Source of the DNA: Simkaniaceae bacterium
GTDB taxonomy: Bacteria; Chlamydiota; Chlamydiia; Chlamydiales; JACRBE01
NCBI GenBank assembly: GCA_021734805.1
Contig: JAIPIG010000016.1
Coordinates: forward strand, 1 to 45,041
Direction of reading: 5' to 3'
Length of the DNA: 45,041 nucleotides
A program made the position numbers and the translations under genes. Shown piece after piece: positions 15,944 to 23,989 of this stretch; position 1 is the stretch's first letter, and each line of letters begins with the position of its first letter. The notes beneath the pieces are model-generated. The model did no database searches. It worked only from the letters and a program-made list of their open reading frames with translations, and was not told the origin of the DNA.

Positions 15944-17749
15944 GTGCACGAATACGATATAGAAAAAATTCGAAATTTTTCGATTATTGCCCACATTGAT
16001 CACGGCAAATCAACCATTGCAGACCGATTACTGGAAATCACCAAATCCGTTGCCGAACGCGATATGCAAGAACAACTTCTTGATGATATGGACCTCGAGC
16101 GCGAGCGCGGCATTACCATTAAGGCCCACCCCGTGACGATGTACTATACAACACCCGAAGGTGAAACCTATCAAATCAACTTTATTGACACTCCCGGCCA
16201 TGTGGATTTTAGCTATGAAGTCTCTCGCTCGCTTTCAGCTGTAGAAGGAGCCCTTCTCGTCGTCGATGCCTCCCAAGGAGTCCAAGCCCAAACCCTGGCA
16301 AACGTCAACTTAGCCATCGATAAACATTTAGCCATTACACCTGTCATCAATAAAATCGATCTCCCCGCTGCAGATCCCGAGCGGATTGCACATGAAATCG
16401 AGGAGCTCCTAGGCATCAAAGCATCTAGTTGCGTCAAAGTCTCAGCAAAGACCGGCCAAGGCATTGATGACGTATTAGAAGAGATTATTTACGCATTCCC
16501 TTCCCCTAAAAAACCTGAGACAAATGAGCTCAAAGCGCTTGTTTTTGATTCTCATTATGATAATTATCGGGGAGTCATGGCTTATGTACGCATCATGAGC
16601 GGTGAAATTAAAAAGAAAGACTCTATTTTATTTATGCAATCGAACAAACGCCATGAAGTGTTAGAAGTAGGAGTCTTCTTACCCGGAGAAAAACCTGTCG
16701 ATATTCTTCGCGCCGGTGAGGTTGGCTATGTGATAGCCGGGATTAAAGATCCGACGATTGTTCAAATTGGGGATACGATAACCCTTGCCGATCATCCGGC
16801 CAAGGTTCCATTAGAGGGCTTTCAAAAAATCACACCCGTTGTCTTTGCAGGGATCTATCCTGTTGATGCCTCAGACTTTGAGCTGGTGCGCGATGCCTTC
16901 AAAAAACTTTGCCTTAATGATTCTGCCCTCCATGTTGAACAAGAGAGCAGCCTCGTCTTAGGAACGGGCTTTAGATGTGGCTTTTTAGGTCTTCTTCACT
17001 TAGAAGTTTCTTTTGAGCGGCTACAGCGCGAATTTGATCTTGATATTATCACCACTGCCCCCAGTGTTCTCTATAAAGTGAAACTTACAAGTGGGGAAAC
17101 CATCGATGTTGAAAGCCCCATTCATTTCCCTGATCCAACGGTGATCGAGTGCATTCATGAACCCCTGGTTTTATCGACAATTATCACACCGCCGGACTAC
17201 CTGGGAAATATTATGAGTCTAGGCAATGAAAAAAGAGGAGAGCTCTTACATACCGAAACAATTGATTCCAATCGCCTCATGCTTAAATTCCGCTTTCCTC
17301 TCAATGAGATCATTACCGATTTCAATGACAAGCTCAAATCAATGACACAAGGCTACGCCTCATTTGATTTTAAGGCCGATGGGTATGAAAAAGGCGATAT
17401 CGTCAAACTCGAGATTCGCGTGAATGAAGAACCTGTCGATGCATTTTCAACTCTCGTTCACCGCTCAAAAGCAGAAAGCAAAGGACGCGCGATTTGTGAA
17501 AAACTTGCAGAAGTAATCCCTCGCCAACAATTTAAAGTGCCGATCCAAGCCGCGATTGGTGGAAAAATTGTCGCTAGAGAAACCCTCTCAGCCCTCTCTA
17601 AAAATGTGACGGCCAAATGCTATGGCGGAGATATTACGCGTAAACGCAAACTGTGGGAAAAGCAAAAAGAAGGAAAGAAAAAGATGAAAGAAATTGGCAA
17701 GGTTAATATCCCCCAATCAGCTTTCATCAAAATCCTCAAATCCACCTAA
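15944..17749 (+). CDS. lepA: Translation elongation factor 4 (LepA)
   Basis: A ribosome-associated GTPase that back-translocates or rescues stalled ribosomes. The 601 residues match the family. G-motifs are [10 protein letters not shown] (G1), RGITIKA (switch I), DTPGHVDF (G3) and [12 protein letters not shown] (G4, with the LepA-type insert). The C-terminal LepA-specific region includes [23 protein letters not shown] and ends with [21 protein letters not shown]. The likely start is GTG at 15944, because the protein then begins [20 protein letters not shown] as in other LepA proteins. No good Shine-Dalgarno sequence is visible; a repeat end abuts the leader. A 26-bp inverted arm begins immediately after the stop codon. 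Confidence 0.96.
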   Translation: MHEYDIEKIRNFSIIAHIDHGKSTIADRLLEITKSVAERDMQEQLLDDMDLERERGITIKAHPVTMYYTTPEGETYQINFIDTPGHVDFSYEVSRSLSAVEGALLVVDASQGVQAQTLANVNLAIDKHLAITPVINKIDLPAADPERIAHEIEELLGIKASSCVKVSAKTGQGIDDVLEEIIYAFPSPKKPETNELKALVFDSHYDNYRGVMAYVRIMSGEIKKKDSILFMQSNKRHEVLEVGVFLPGEKPVDILRAGEVGYVIAGIKDPTIVQIGDTITLADHPAKVPLEGFQKITPVVFAGIYPVDASDFELVRDAFKKLCLNDSALHVEQESSLVLGTGFRCGFLGLLHLEVSFERLQREFDLDIITTAPSVLYKVKLTSGETIDVESPIHFPDPTVIECIHEPLVLSTIITPPDYLGNIMSLGNEKRGELLHTETIDSNRLMLKFRFPLNEIITDFNDKLKSMTQGYASFDFKADGYEKGDIVKLEIRVNEEPVDAFSTLVHRSKAESKGRAICEKLAEVIPRQQFKVPIQAAIGGKIVARETLSALSKNVTAKCYGGDITRKRKLWEKQKEGKKKMKEIGKVNIPQSAFIKILKST

Positions 17750-17993
17750 CCAGCATTTCTCACACATTTGAGTCGCCTTATCTATACCGGGAGTGATTCA
17801 AGAGTTGGAATTTTTAGAAGCCGGCTATAGCGATGGTCGATCGGGCCGAAGGCCCTTTACCGAAAGGGCGCGCTATTGACAATAGGCAGAGGTGAGGTAA
17901 ATCAACCAAGTGGGGATGCCGGCGACAAAAAAAACAACTCTTGAATGCCGAGCGGTATACATCTGTCCGACTCAAATGTGTGAGAAATGCTGG
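17750..17993. repeat. 26-bp perfect inverted repeat after lepA, interrupted by a nested element
   Basis: Arms at 17750-17775 and 17968-17993 are exact reverse complements (CCAGCATTTCTCACACATTT, then GAGTCG). The left arm begins one base after the lepA stop. Related half-sequences lie near 19787-19832, 23956-23989 and 43878-43940. Without the 177-bp element in its loop it would be a compact hairpin of about 65-70 bp and a natural terminator for lepA. Confidence 0.85.
17783..17959 (+). repeat. TATACCG-ended dispersed repeat, copy 2 (nested)
   Basis: It is nearly identical to 1-176, including the GATGGTCGATCGGGCCGAAG core and the CAACTCTTGAAT block, and ends in TATACCG/CGGTATA. It lies inside the loop of the 17750-17993 hairpin, which places its insertion after that hairpin. 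The adjacent stretch to 18270 holds two small hairpins (ACCATTAAAAATGGT at 18159-18173 and a TCCAACAACAAA pair at 18186-18223) and no other gene. Confidence 0.85.
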
Positions 17994-18270
17994 CTAGAAG
18001 CCCGATTTAACCCTCTGTCTTCACTCTGACAACAGGCATAATAGTTGTTCTGATCCGCTGACTTGATGAAAAATAAAAGCAGCGGATCAAAACAAGTGTT
18101 TATAACATCTTTAAAATCAATGACTAATGAAAAAAAGGGCGTATTAAAGATTAAATTTACCATTAAAAATGGTCAGTTTTGAAATTCCAACAACAAATGG
18201 CAAAAAAGCTGTTTGTTGTTGGATTTTTATCAAAGTAGAGGTGTATGATCGGAGAAAAAGAGAGGGGAAA

Positions 18271-18667
18271 ATGAGTCTTTCCAAATTCATCGGGCGAGAG
18301 GTTGAGTTATCCAGGGTGAAGGGGCTGATAGATAATAGGAGTGCAAGTCTTATTGTTGTACGAGGGAGAAGACGAATTGGCAAGAGTAGGCTTCTTTCAG
18401 AATGCCACTACAAAACAACTCGGATGTCAAATTGATTACATGATTCAAACGCGTTTTCAGAGTCTTTTTTTATGTGAGATTAAATTTTCCAAAAAGCCCG
18501 TATGTCTCAAGATAATTAAGGAGATGGAAACCAAGCGAAAACGATTAAAAACTCCTAAATTTTGTTCCATTCGGCCTGTTCTTATTCATGTAAATGGGGT
18601 GGACGAAAGTGTTTTGGATGAGGGATATTTTGATAAAATAATCGACTTTAGTCAGCTATTAGGTTGA
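18271..18667 (+). pseudogene. Remnant of a DUF234-type AAA ATPase gene with a large internal deletion
   Basis: An intact 5' end begins at the ATG at 18271 with a GAGGGG ribosome-binding site: MSLSKFIGREVELSRVKGLI, then VVRGRRRIGKSRLLSE, the P-loop of archaeal-type DEXX/DUF234 ATPases. After about 45 codons the frame jumps. The +1 frame then reads GCQIDYMIQTRFQSLFLCEI with KFSKKP and ends RPVLIHVNGVDESV with YFDKIIDFSQLLG, the nuclease-like C-terminal part of the same family. Intact members have roughly 450-500 residues, so about 1 kb of the middle is missing and the ends are out of frame. It is surely inactive. Such ATPases are frequent accessory genes in environmental chlamydiae. Confidence 0.8.
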
Positions 18668-18819
18668 AAGTTATAACCATTTGATATTCAGGTGTATGAA
18701 AATAGGGAACCAGCTGTTTCCCAAATAGAGTTTAGTCGTAAAAAATAATTGTCATTGCAGAGTATGAATCAACCGATCTAATTCATGAAAAGATTTAGAG
18801 ATGCTCTAAAAGAGAATCT

Positions 18820-19716
18820 CTAATGCTTTGCTTCATTAAATTTTCGTATTTCTTCTAGATAGATGTCGCCTGTAAGATCTAGAAGCTTTGGAGTTACATA
18901 CTGTCGCGCATGCTCACTGGTTTGATATCGTAGTTTTGGTTTGGGATCTTGAATGACACCAAAAAGGAATTGTGCAACCTCTTCGGGCGATTGACTTGGT
19001 GAAAGGAGCTCGGGATGAAGAAGTCGTTCTTTGGTTTCTGCCTCAATTGCATTCACAACGCTTTGGTAAGGATTGTTTAGGACCTCTCTAGTGCCTAGTG
19101 GAAGAGCGAAATATGTCTTCAATAAATCAGGTTCCACAATGGAGACAGAGATATTATAGGGCTGAACTTCGATGCAAAGCGATTCAGAAACAGATTCTAA
19201 TGCTGCTTTGCTGGCTGCATACATACTACCGTAGGGTGGGGTGCAAAAGGCATTGGGAGAACTAATATTGATGATATGCCCCGCCTTGTGATTTCGCATA
19301 GTAGGAAGAACTGCTTGAATGAATCGAATAGGTGCGAAAAAATTTACTTCCATTTGGTCTTGAATTTCTTTGCCCGTGAGCAACTCAACAGGGCCTACAA
19401 GAGCATATCCCGCGTTATTAATAAGAATATCGATGTGCCCTTCCTTTTCCAGAATGGTTTGGATGGCGGCTTGGATAGATGTTTCATCCATTAAATCCAC
19501 AGGAAGAAAATGTAGATTATCTTTTACAGGAAGAGAGGTCTTGTTAGATGGTCTGATTGTGCCATATACAGTGAATCCACTATTTACCAAATGCTCTGCA
19601 GTTGCAAGACCAACCCCTCTAGAGGCGCCTGTAATAATAGCTACCTTGTTTTGCCCGGTATACACTGGGAAAACCTGAAATAAAAAGGCTATCAAAATCA
19701 AAAACTGGCGCACCAT
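18820..19716 (-). CDS. Short-chain dehydrogenase/reductase with an N-terminal hydrophobic signal
   Basis: A classical SDR of 298 residues. Residues 1-20 (MVRQFLILIAFLFQVFPVYT) are a signal peptide or membrane anchor, unusual for a soluble SDR. The Rossmann motif TGASRGVG (residues ~29-36) and the Arg after VYGTI suggest NADP(H). The motifs INNAG, IINISS (catalytic Ser) and YAASK (catalytic Tyr and Lys) are all present, so the enzyme is likely active. The substrate is unknown. GGAG lies just before the ATG. It stands alone in an accessory patch beside a pseudogene, and its last codons overlap a small TTAGAGAT/ATCTCTAA hairpin (18795-18823). Confidence 0.88.
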   Translation of the reverse strand: MVRQFLILIAFLFQVFPVYTGQNKVAIITGASRGVGLATAEHLVNSGFTVYGTIRPSNKTSLPVKDNLHFLPVDLMDETSIQAAIQTILEKEGHIDILINNAGYALVGPVELLTGKEIQDQMEVNFFAPIRFIQAVLPTMRNHKAGHIINISSPNAFCTPPYGSMYAASKAALESVSESLCIEVQPYNISVSIVEPDLLKTYFALPLGTREVLNNPYQSVVNAIEAETKERLLHPELLSPSQSPEEVAQFLFGVIQDPKPKLRYQTSEHARQYVTPKLLDLTGDIYLEEIRKFNEAKH

Positions 19717-19786
19717 AACTCCTTTTTATATTGCATAGCTCTCGCACTACCCTAAAATCTGAGAGGGCCTTTGCTTTAGCCCTTCT

Positions 19787-19826
19787 CCCCAACTGTGTGA
19801 GAAATGCGGGCTAATGCTCTGTCACA
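19787..19826 (-). repeat. Copy of the GCGGGCTA...CTCTGTCACAA repeat
   Basis: TCTCCCCAACTGTGTGAGAA, ATGCGGGCTAATGCTCTGTC and ACAA match 43915-43951 closely. It lies between the start of the SDR gene and the end of gnd. It may be a decayed half of the hairpin family seen after lepA. Confidence 0.65.
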
Positions 19827-19843
19827 AACTTGAGTTGTGGACT

Positions 19844-21298
19844 TTAAGCATTGTATGTACTGGAGCTAATATCGCCCCCGGTACCGGTCCAATTCGTATG
19901 GAAAAATTTGCCACGGGGCTGATCGATTCTCTCATAAGTATGCGCCCCAAAAAAGTCGCGCTGTGCCTGCAATAGATTGGCAGGTAGACGGCTTGAGCGA
20001 AGTCCATCAAAAAATGCAAGAGATGAGCCGAAACAAGGAGTTGGTATGCCATGTTCAATCCCAAGGCAAACCGTTTTCCTCCATCCCGGAACTGATTTTT
20101 TGAGCTCGCTCATAAAGAAATCATCAAATAGCAAGTTATTTAGATTTTCATGTTTATCGTAAGCTTCTTTAATTTTGCCTAAAAACTTGCTGCGGATAAT
20201 ACAACCACCACGCCACATGAGAGCGATACCGCCATAATTGAGATTCCAACCCATTTGTGTAGCAGCTTCTCTCAGCAACATAAAGCCCTGTGTATAGCTG
20301 ATAATTTTTGAGGCATAAAGAGCATCTTTTACATGATCAATGACATCTTGTTTATTTCCATTAAAGGGGGGTGCATCAAAGGCAAACTTAGGGGCCATTT
20401 CAACACGCTCTTCTTTAAGTGCAGATAAACATCTCGCGAATACGGCTTCTCCGATGAGTGTGAGCGGCATGCCCATATCAAGAGCGCTGATCGCAGTCCA
20501 CTTTCCGGTTCCTTTCTGACCTGCCGTATCTAAAATACTTTCAACAAGAGGCTTACCCTCTTTATCGCGATAGGCAAAAATCTTGCTTGTGATTTCAATT
20601 AAATAGCTATCGAGTTCACCATGATTATATTGATCAAAAATGGCATGGAGATCATCAGCAGACTGTTTTAAAATTGATTTTAGAATGTGATAGGCTTCGC
20701 AAATAATCTGCATATCGCCATATTCAATTCCATTATGGACCATTTTAACATAGTGACCGGCGCCTCCTTCACCCACCCAATCACAACAAGGCTCATTATC
20801 ATCGCTCTTTGCGGCAATCGCCTGTAATATGGGTTTAATTTCCGCCCAAGCATCGGGATGCCCGCCGGGCATTAGAGACGGGCCATGACGCGCCCCTTCC
20901 TCTCCACCGGAAACGCCACAACCGACAAATAAAATCCCCTTTTCCTTGAGATCTTTATAACGGCGTTCCGTGTCGGGAAAATGACTATTACCACCATCGA
21001 TAATAATGTCACCTTTTTCTAGAAAAGGAAGACATTCCTGGATTAGCATATCGACCGGCTGACCGGCTTTGACCATGAACATGACTTTGCGCGGTCTTTT
21101 CAATGTCGCAAAAAATTCCTTAAGTGAATGGGCCCCAATGACCTGAGAGCCTTTAGCTAAGTCATTTAAAAAGTGATCGACTTTATCTACCGTGCGATTA
21201 TATGCAACGACGCGATATCCATGATCGTTCATATTCATAATCAGATTTTGACCCATAACAGCAAGGCCAATTAGCCCAATATCCGCCTCTTGTGACAT
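19844..21298 (-). CDS. gnd: 6-phosphogluconate dehydrogenase, decarboxylating
   Basis: It oxidises 6-phosphogluconate to ribulose 5-phosphate and CO2 with NADP+ in the oxidative pentose phosphate pathway. Length is 484 residues, as usual. Motifs are GLAVMGQNLIMNMNDHGY (coenzyme fold), VGCGVSGGEEGARHGPSLMP (substrate site), GHYVKMVHNGIEYGDMQ with the catalytic Lys, and TAGQKGTGKWT. The C-terminus has QRDFFGAHTYERID and a terminal FHTNW. GGGAG lies 8 nt before the ATG. In Chlamydia the gene neighbours lepA (CT063-CT064); here the accessory patch separates them. Confidence 0.96.
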   Translation of the reverse strand: MSQEADIGLIGLAVMGQNLIMNMNDHGYRVVAYNRTVDKVDHFLNDLAKGSQVIGAHSLKEFFATLKRPRKVMFMVKAGQPVDMLIQECLPFLEKGDIIIDGGNSHFPDTERRYKDLKEKGILFVGCGVSGGEEGARHGPSLMPGGHPDAWAEIKPILQAIAAKSDDNEPCCDWVGEGGAGHYVKMVHNGIEYGDMQIICEAYHILKSILKQSADDLHAIFDQYNHGELDSYLIEITSKIFAYRDKEGKPLVESILDTAGQKGTGKWTAISALDMGMPLTLIGEAVFARCLSALKEERVEMAPKFAFDAPPFNGNKQDVIDHVKDALYASKIISYTQGFMLLREAATQMGWNLNYGGIALMWRGGCIIRSKFLGKIKEAYDKHENLNNLLFDDFFMSELKKSVPGWRKTVCLGIEHGIPTPCFGSSLAFFDGLRSSRLPANLLQAQRDFFGAHTYERIDQPRGKFFHTNWTGTGGDISSSTYNA

Positions 21299-21394
21299 GG
21301 CATGACTCCCAAATGTTCAGAAATTTAAAAAAAACCTATTTTTTCCACTTTACTCAGCTTATCTCGACTTTGCAAGAAGAAAACGAGCTGTTAT

Positions 21395-21424
21395 TTGAAA
21401 GAAAAGGTTTAAGAAGGTTATACT
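21395..21424 (+). promoter_or_regulatory. Promoter of tRNA-Arg(CCU)
   Basis: TTGAAA at 21395-21400 and TATACT at 21419-21424 have an 18-bp spacer, and each is one base from consensus. The start of transcription would be about 9 nt before the mature tRNA. Confidence 0.65.
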
Positions 21425-21439
21425 TGTACCGGTTCCCTT

Positions 21440-21512
21440 GTCCGCGTAGCTCAGGGGATAGAGCGGCTGCCTCCTAAGCAGCAGGTCGTGCGTTCAAGTC
21501 GCACCGTGGACA
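21440..21512 (+). tRNA. tRNA-Arg (anticodon CCU)
   Basis: The full cloverleaf folds. Acceptor GTCCGCG pairs with CGTGGAC (one G-U), D-arm GCTC/GAGC, anticodon stem GCTGC/GCAGC with loop CTCCTAA giving anticodon CCT (reads AGG), T-arm GTGCG/CGCAC with TTCAAGT loop, and discriminator A. CCA is not encoded. It lies between gnd and amiA at the junction of two chlamydial synteny blocks. Confidence 0.97.
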
Positions 21513-21515
21513 TTT

Positions 21516-22409
21516 CTAACCCGCATTTATAGCGGGGTTTTTTTTAAAGTAGCGATCGATTCCGCTTGCGACTCCTTTTGCCACTTTATTCAGATATTTT
21601 AAATCTTTTAAAAGCCTGATTTCTTTGGGATTGGTCATGAACCCCCCTTCGATCAGAATAGCGGGCATTTTTGTCTCTCGAATGACACAGAAATTGCCAT
21701 TTTTAATCCCACGGCTTTTAGCTCCGGTCATTTCAACCACATGATCGATCACATGTGAAGCGAGTTTTTTAGAAGCATTTTGCCGCTTGACATCCCCTTT
21801 TGGATAATAAAAAACCTCAATGCCCGTCACATTGCGATTTTTCGCTGAGTTATAATGGATGCTCACAAACAGCGAACATCCCGATTGATTGGCAATTGAA
21901 GCCCTTTCAATCAGTGAAACAAACGTATCTGAATTACGCGTGAGTAATACCCGATACCCTAAATTATTTAAGTGTTTTTTCACAAGTTTTGCCGTGACCA
22001 AGTTCAGTTGTTTTTCTTGGCTTTTAAAATACTCAGCCCCATGATCATAATCCCCATGTCCCGGATCAATGACAATTAACGGTTTTGCATGGATCTCTTC
22101 AGGGAGAGTAAATTCAACCTTCGGCTCAAGCTTAGGGCGACTTGCCGCTTTGATCGCAGTATACGCATCGGGATTTTGATGCGAACACCCCGTCATCAAT
22201 GCGATCAGTAAAAAAAACAAGGGAAATAATCTCGACTTTGTACATTTTTTGGCGCGATTTTCACAATCTTTTGACATACAATCGGTTACCAATTCCTGTA
22301 GTGGCGTGTTCAAGCCGATTGCAGGAATTGGTAACCGATTGTATGTCAAAATCTTGCAAAACTCGCATCCGAAAAATGTACAAAATCGAGATAATCTAAA
22401 GCGCATCAT
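21516..22409 (-). CDS. amiA: N-acetylmuramoyl-L-alanine amidase (lipoprotein) with an in-frame palindromic insertion
   Basis: An Amidase_3 zinc enzyme that cuts the stem peptide from MurNAc, needed for chlamydial division. Zinc-site motifs are IVIDPGHGDYDHGAE (His), a Glu in QEKQLNLV, SLFVSIHYNSA (His) and the catalytic Glu in ILIEGGFMTN. The ATG overlaps the murE stop (ATGA), and the frame runs 297 residues. A 160-bp palindromic element (22231-22390) splits the signal peptide. Without it and one ATAAT copy the protein would begin MMRFRLFPLFFLLIALMTGC, a perfect lipoprotein signal. With it, translation may start at 22409 or at the ATG at 22277 supplied by the element, giving MSKDCENRAKKCTKSR before the hydrophobic run. 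The order matches CT268-CT269. Confidence 0.9.
   Translation of the reverse strand: MMRFRLSRFCTFFGCEFCKILTYNRLPIPAIGLNTPLQELVTDCMSKDCENRAKKCTKSRLFPLFFLLIALMTGCSHQNPDAYTAIKAASRPKLEPKVEFTLPEEIHAKPLIVIDPGHGDYDHGAEYFKSQEKQLNLVTAKLVKKHLNNLGYRVLLTRNSDTFVSLIERASIANQSGCSLFVSIHYNSAKNRNVTGIEVFYYPKGDVKRQNASKKLASHVIDHVVEMTGAKSRGIKNGNFCVIRETKMPAILIEGGFMTNPKEIRLLKDLKYLNKVAKGVASGIDRYFKKNPAINAG
21518..21545 (+). terminator. Rho-independent terminator of tRNA-Arg, overlapping the amiA 3' end
   Basis: AACCCGC at 21518-21524 pairs with GCGGGGTT at 21532-21539, followed by a run of T. The hairpin lies inside the last codons of amiA on the other strand. Confidence 0.8.
22226..22395. repeat. Palindromic element inserted in frame in the amiA signal-peptide codons
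   Basis: The element runs 22231-22390. Its ends are CTCGACTTTGTACATTTTTT and, inverted, AAAATGTACAAAATCGAG. It is flanked by direct ATAAT repeats at 22226-22230 and 22391-22395. The core has 30-bp perfect inverted arms (22269-22298 and 22322-22351) around a 23-nt loop. Element plus one duplication is 165 bp, exactly 55 codons, and open in the amiA frame. Its ends match those of the element at 13659. Confidence 0.9.
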
Positions 22410-23854
22410 GTCCCCATCAACTCTTTTGCGATTTGGTAATCATCAAAATCGATTGTGCGATGACGGAAAATCTGTCTGGTTTCATGCCCTTTCCCTGCAA
22501 TCAAAACCGAATCCTGTTCCCCTGCTTTTTCTAAGGCAAGGGCAATTGCCTTTCTCCGGTCAAGTTCAATAATCACCTCTTTGGATGGATCCATCCCCTC
22601 TCGAATCGCCTCTGCGATAGCTTGAGGATCTTCACTGCGCGGATTGTCACTAGTTAAAATAGTCACATCTGCATTGTGTGCGGCAATCCCTCCCATAATG
22701 GGCCTTTTAGCGGCATCTCGATCTCCCCCCGCCCCAAAGACGGCAATGATTTTTCCTTTTGTCAAAGGACGTATCGCTTGCAGTGAGCTTTTTAGAGCAT
22801 CCGGCGTATGGGCAAAATCGATATACACATCTTTTTGATCCGATGGGATCCTTTCCATCCTTCCTTTCACACCCGGAAATTGGGACAACTTTTTGAGAAC
22901 ATAAGCAAATGATTTTTTATAGCTTAGAGCGATGGCACATGCGGCTAAAATATTTGAGATATTGTAGAGCCCAATCAAAGGAACTTCAACAACTCCTTCA
23001 TGATCCTGAGCATGTAAAATAAAACGAATCCGATCTTTAAACAGTTCAATATCACTTGCCCAAATATCACTCGGTTTTTGCATCGAATAAAAAATGACTT
23101 GTCCGGGGAAATCCGATATCATTTTTTCACTCTCACACGAATCGGCATTCACAATAGCCATCGCCCCTTGTTTTGCCCACACTTCAGTGAAAAGAGAGGC
23201 CTTAACATTATGGTACTCTTCATATGTTTTGTGATAATCGAGATGATCCTGCGATAGGTTGGTAAAGACAAAGCGATCAAAGCGAATGCCTTGAATTCGC
23301 TTCTGATCAATTGCATGTGAAGTCACTTCCATCACCCCAAATGGACAATGATTGATGACCATTTCTTTTAACAATTTATGCAAGGTTAGACAGTCGGGGG
23401 TCGTGAATTCGCTCAACATACGGTGCTTGCCCGTAATTGTTTCAACGGTCCCAATCATTCCCACCGGAATATGGTCTTCAAGTAAAAAGCGAGCCAGGTA
23501 TGCCACCGTTGTTTTGCCATTCGTTCCCGTGATTGCAATCGTATTGAGCTTGTCCGAAGGATAATCATAAAAGCGGTTGGCAATTTCAGCTTCAATTGCA
23601 TTGGGATTCGGATGAATGATTTGAGAGATCTGCTCCAAAAAGGGGTTATAAATATCAGTTAAAATAGCAACAGCACCCGCTAAGATCGCCTCATTAATAA
23701 ATTCACTGCCATCTCTTTTAAATCCCCTCTTCGCAATAAATAAATCGCCGGGAGCAACCCGTCGAGAATGGGCGCAAAGCCCCATAATCTCGACTTCCTT
23801 GGAACCCCTTATCTCGATTCCGGGAATTCCATTAAATAATTTCTTAAGTTTCAT
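22406..23854 (-). CDS. murE: UDP-MurNAc-L-Ala-D-Glu:meso-diaminopimelate ligase
   Basis: A cytosolic Mur ligase that adds the third residue to the peptidoglycan stem peptide. It is 482 residues long. The ATP loop is AITGTNGKTTVAYLAR (near residue 107). SHAIDQKRIQG and FTNLSQDHLDYHKTYEEY carry the Mur-ligase histidine and carbamylated-lysine regions, and the C-terminal domain starts with GRMERIP. The motif DNPRSEDP identifies meso-diaminopimelate as the amino acid added, rather than lysine. It overlaps amiA by 4 nt and lies 130 bp after ftsI, separated by a small hairpin. The order matches chlamydial pbp3-murE-amiA. Confidence 0.95.
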   Translation of the reverse strand: MKLKKLFNGIPGIEIRGSKEVEIMGLCAHSRRVAPGDLFIAKRGFKRDGSEFINEAILAGAVAILTDIYNPFLEQISQIIHPNPNAIEAEIANRFYDYPSDKLNTIAITGTNGKTTVAYLARFLLEDHIPVGMIGTVETITGKHRMLSEFTTPDCLTLHKLLKEMVINHCPFGVMEVTSHAIDQKRIQGIRFDRFVFTNLSQDHLDYHKTYEEYHNVKASLFTEVWAKQGAMAIVNADSCESEKMISDFPGQVIFYSMQKPSDIWASDIELFKDRIRFILHAQDHEGVVEVPLIGLYNISNILAACAIALSYKKSFAYVLKKLSQFPGVKGRMERIPSDQKDVYIDFAHTPDALKSSLQAIRPLTKGKIIAVFGAGGDRDAAKRPIMGGIAAHNADVTILTSDNPRSEDPQAIAEAIREGMDPSKEVIIELDRRKAIALALEKAGEQDSVLIAGKGHETRQIFRHRTIDFDDYQIAKELMGT

Positions 23855-23955
23855 TATTATCTCTTTATTATTTTTTAGCCTACTCAGTCACCGGCATAGC
23901 CAATAACCGGGTGGATTTTTGATTTTAGTTCAATGGACAATAAAACTCCAATGAA

Positions 23956-23989
23956 GCTAACCCGCATTTGTAAGAAATGAGGGGCTAAT
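23956..23989 (-). terminator. Hairpin between ftsI and murE (GCATTT family)
   Basis: GCTAACCCGCATTT and AAATGAGGGGCTAAT form imperfect inverted arms around GTAAG, overlapping the ftsI stop. There is no clear T-run, so it may attenuate or punctuate the operon, or simply be a copy of the GCATTT repeat family. Confidence 0.5.

Noticed and set aside
21363-21375. CTCGACTTTGCAA upstream of the tRNA, like the ends of the palindromic elements
   Set aside because: Only 13 bases match and no second end or clear duplication is present. It may be a decayed end but cannot be supported.
21292-21477. Plus-strand ORF of 61 codons running into the tRNA
   Set aside because: It ends inside the tRNA-Arg gene and has no ribosome-binding site or recognisable product.
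21440-22409. Integrative element at the tRNA-Arg gene
   Set aside because: No integrase, no duplicated tRNA 3' end and no phage genes are seen nearby.
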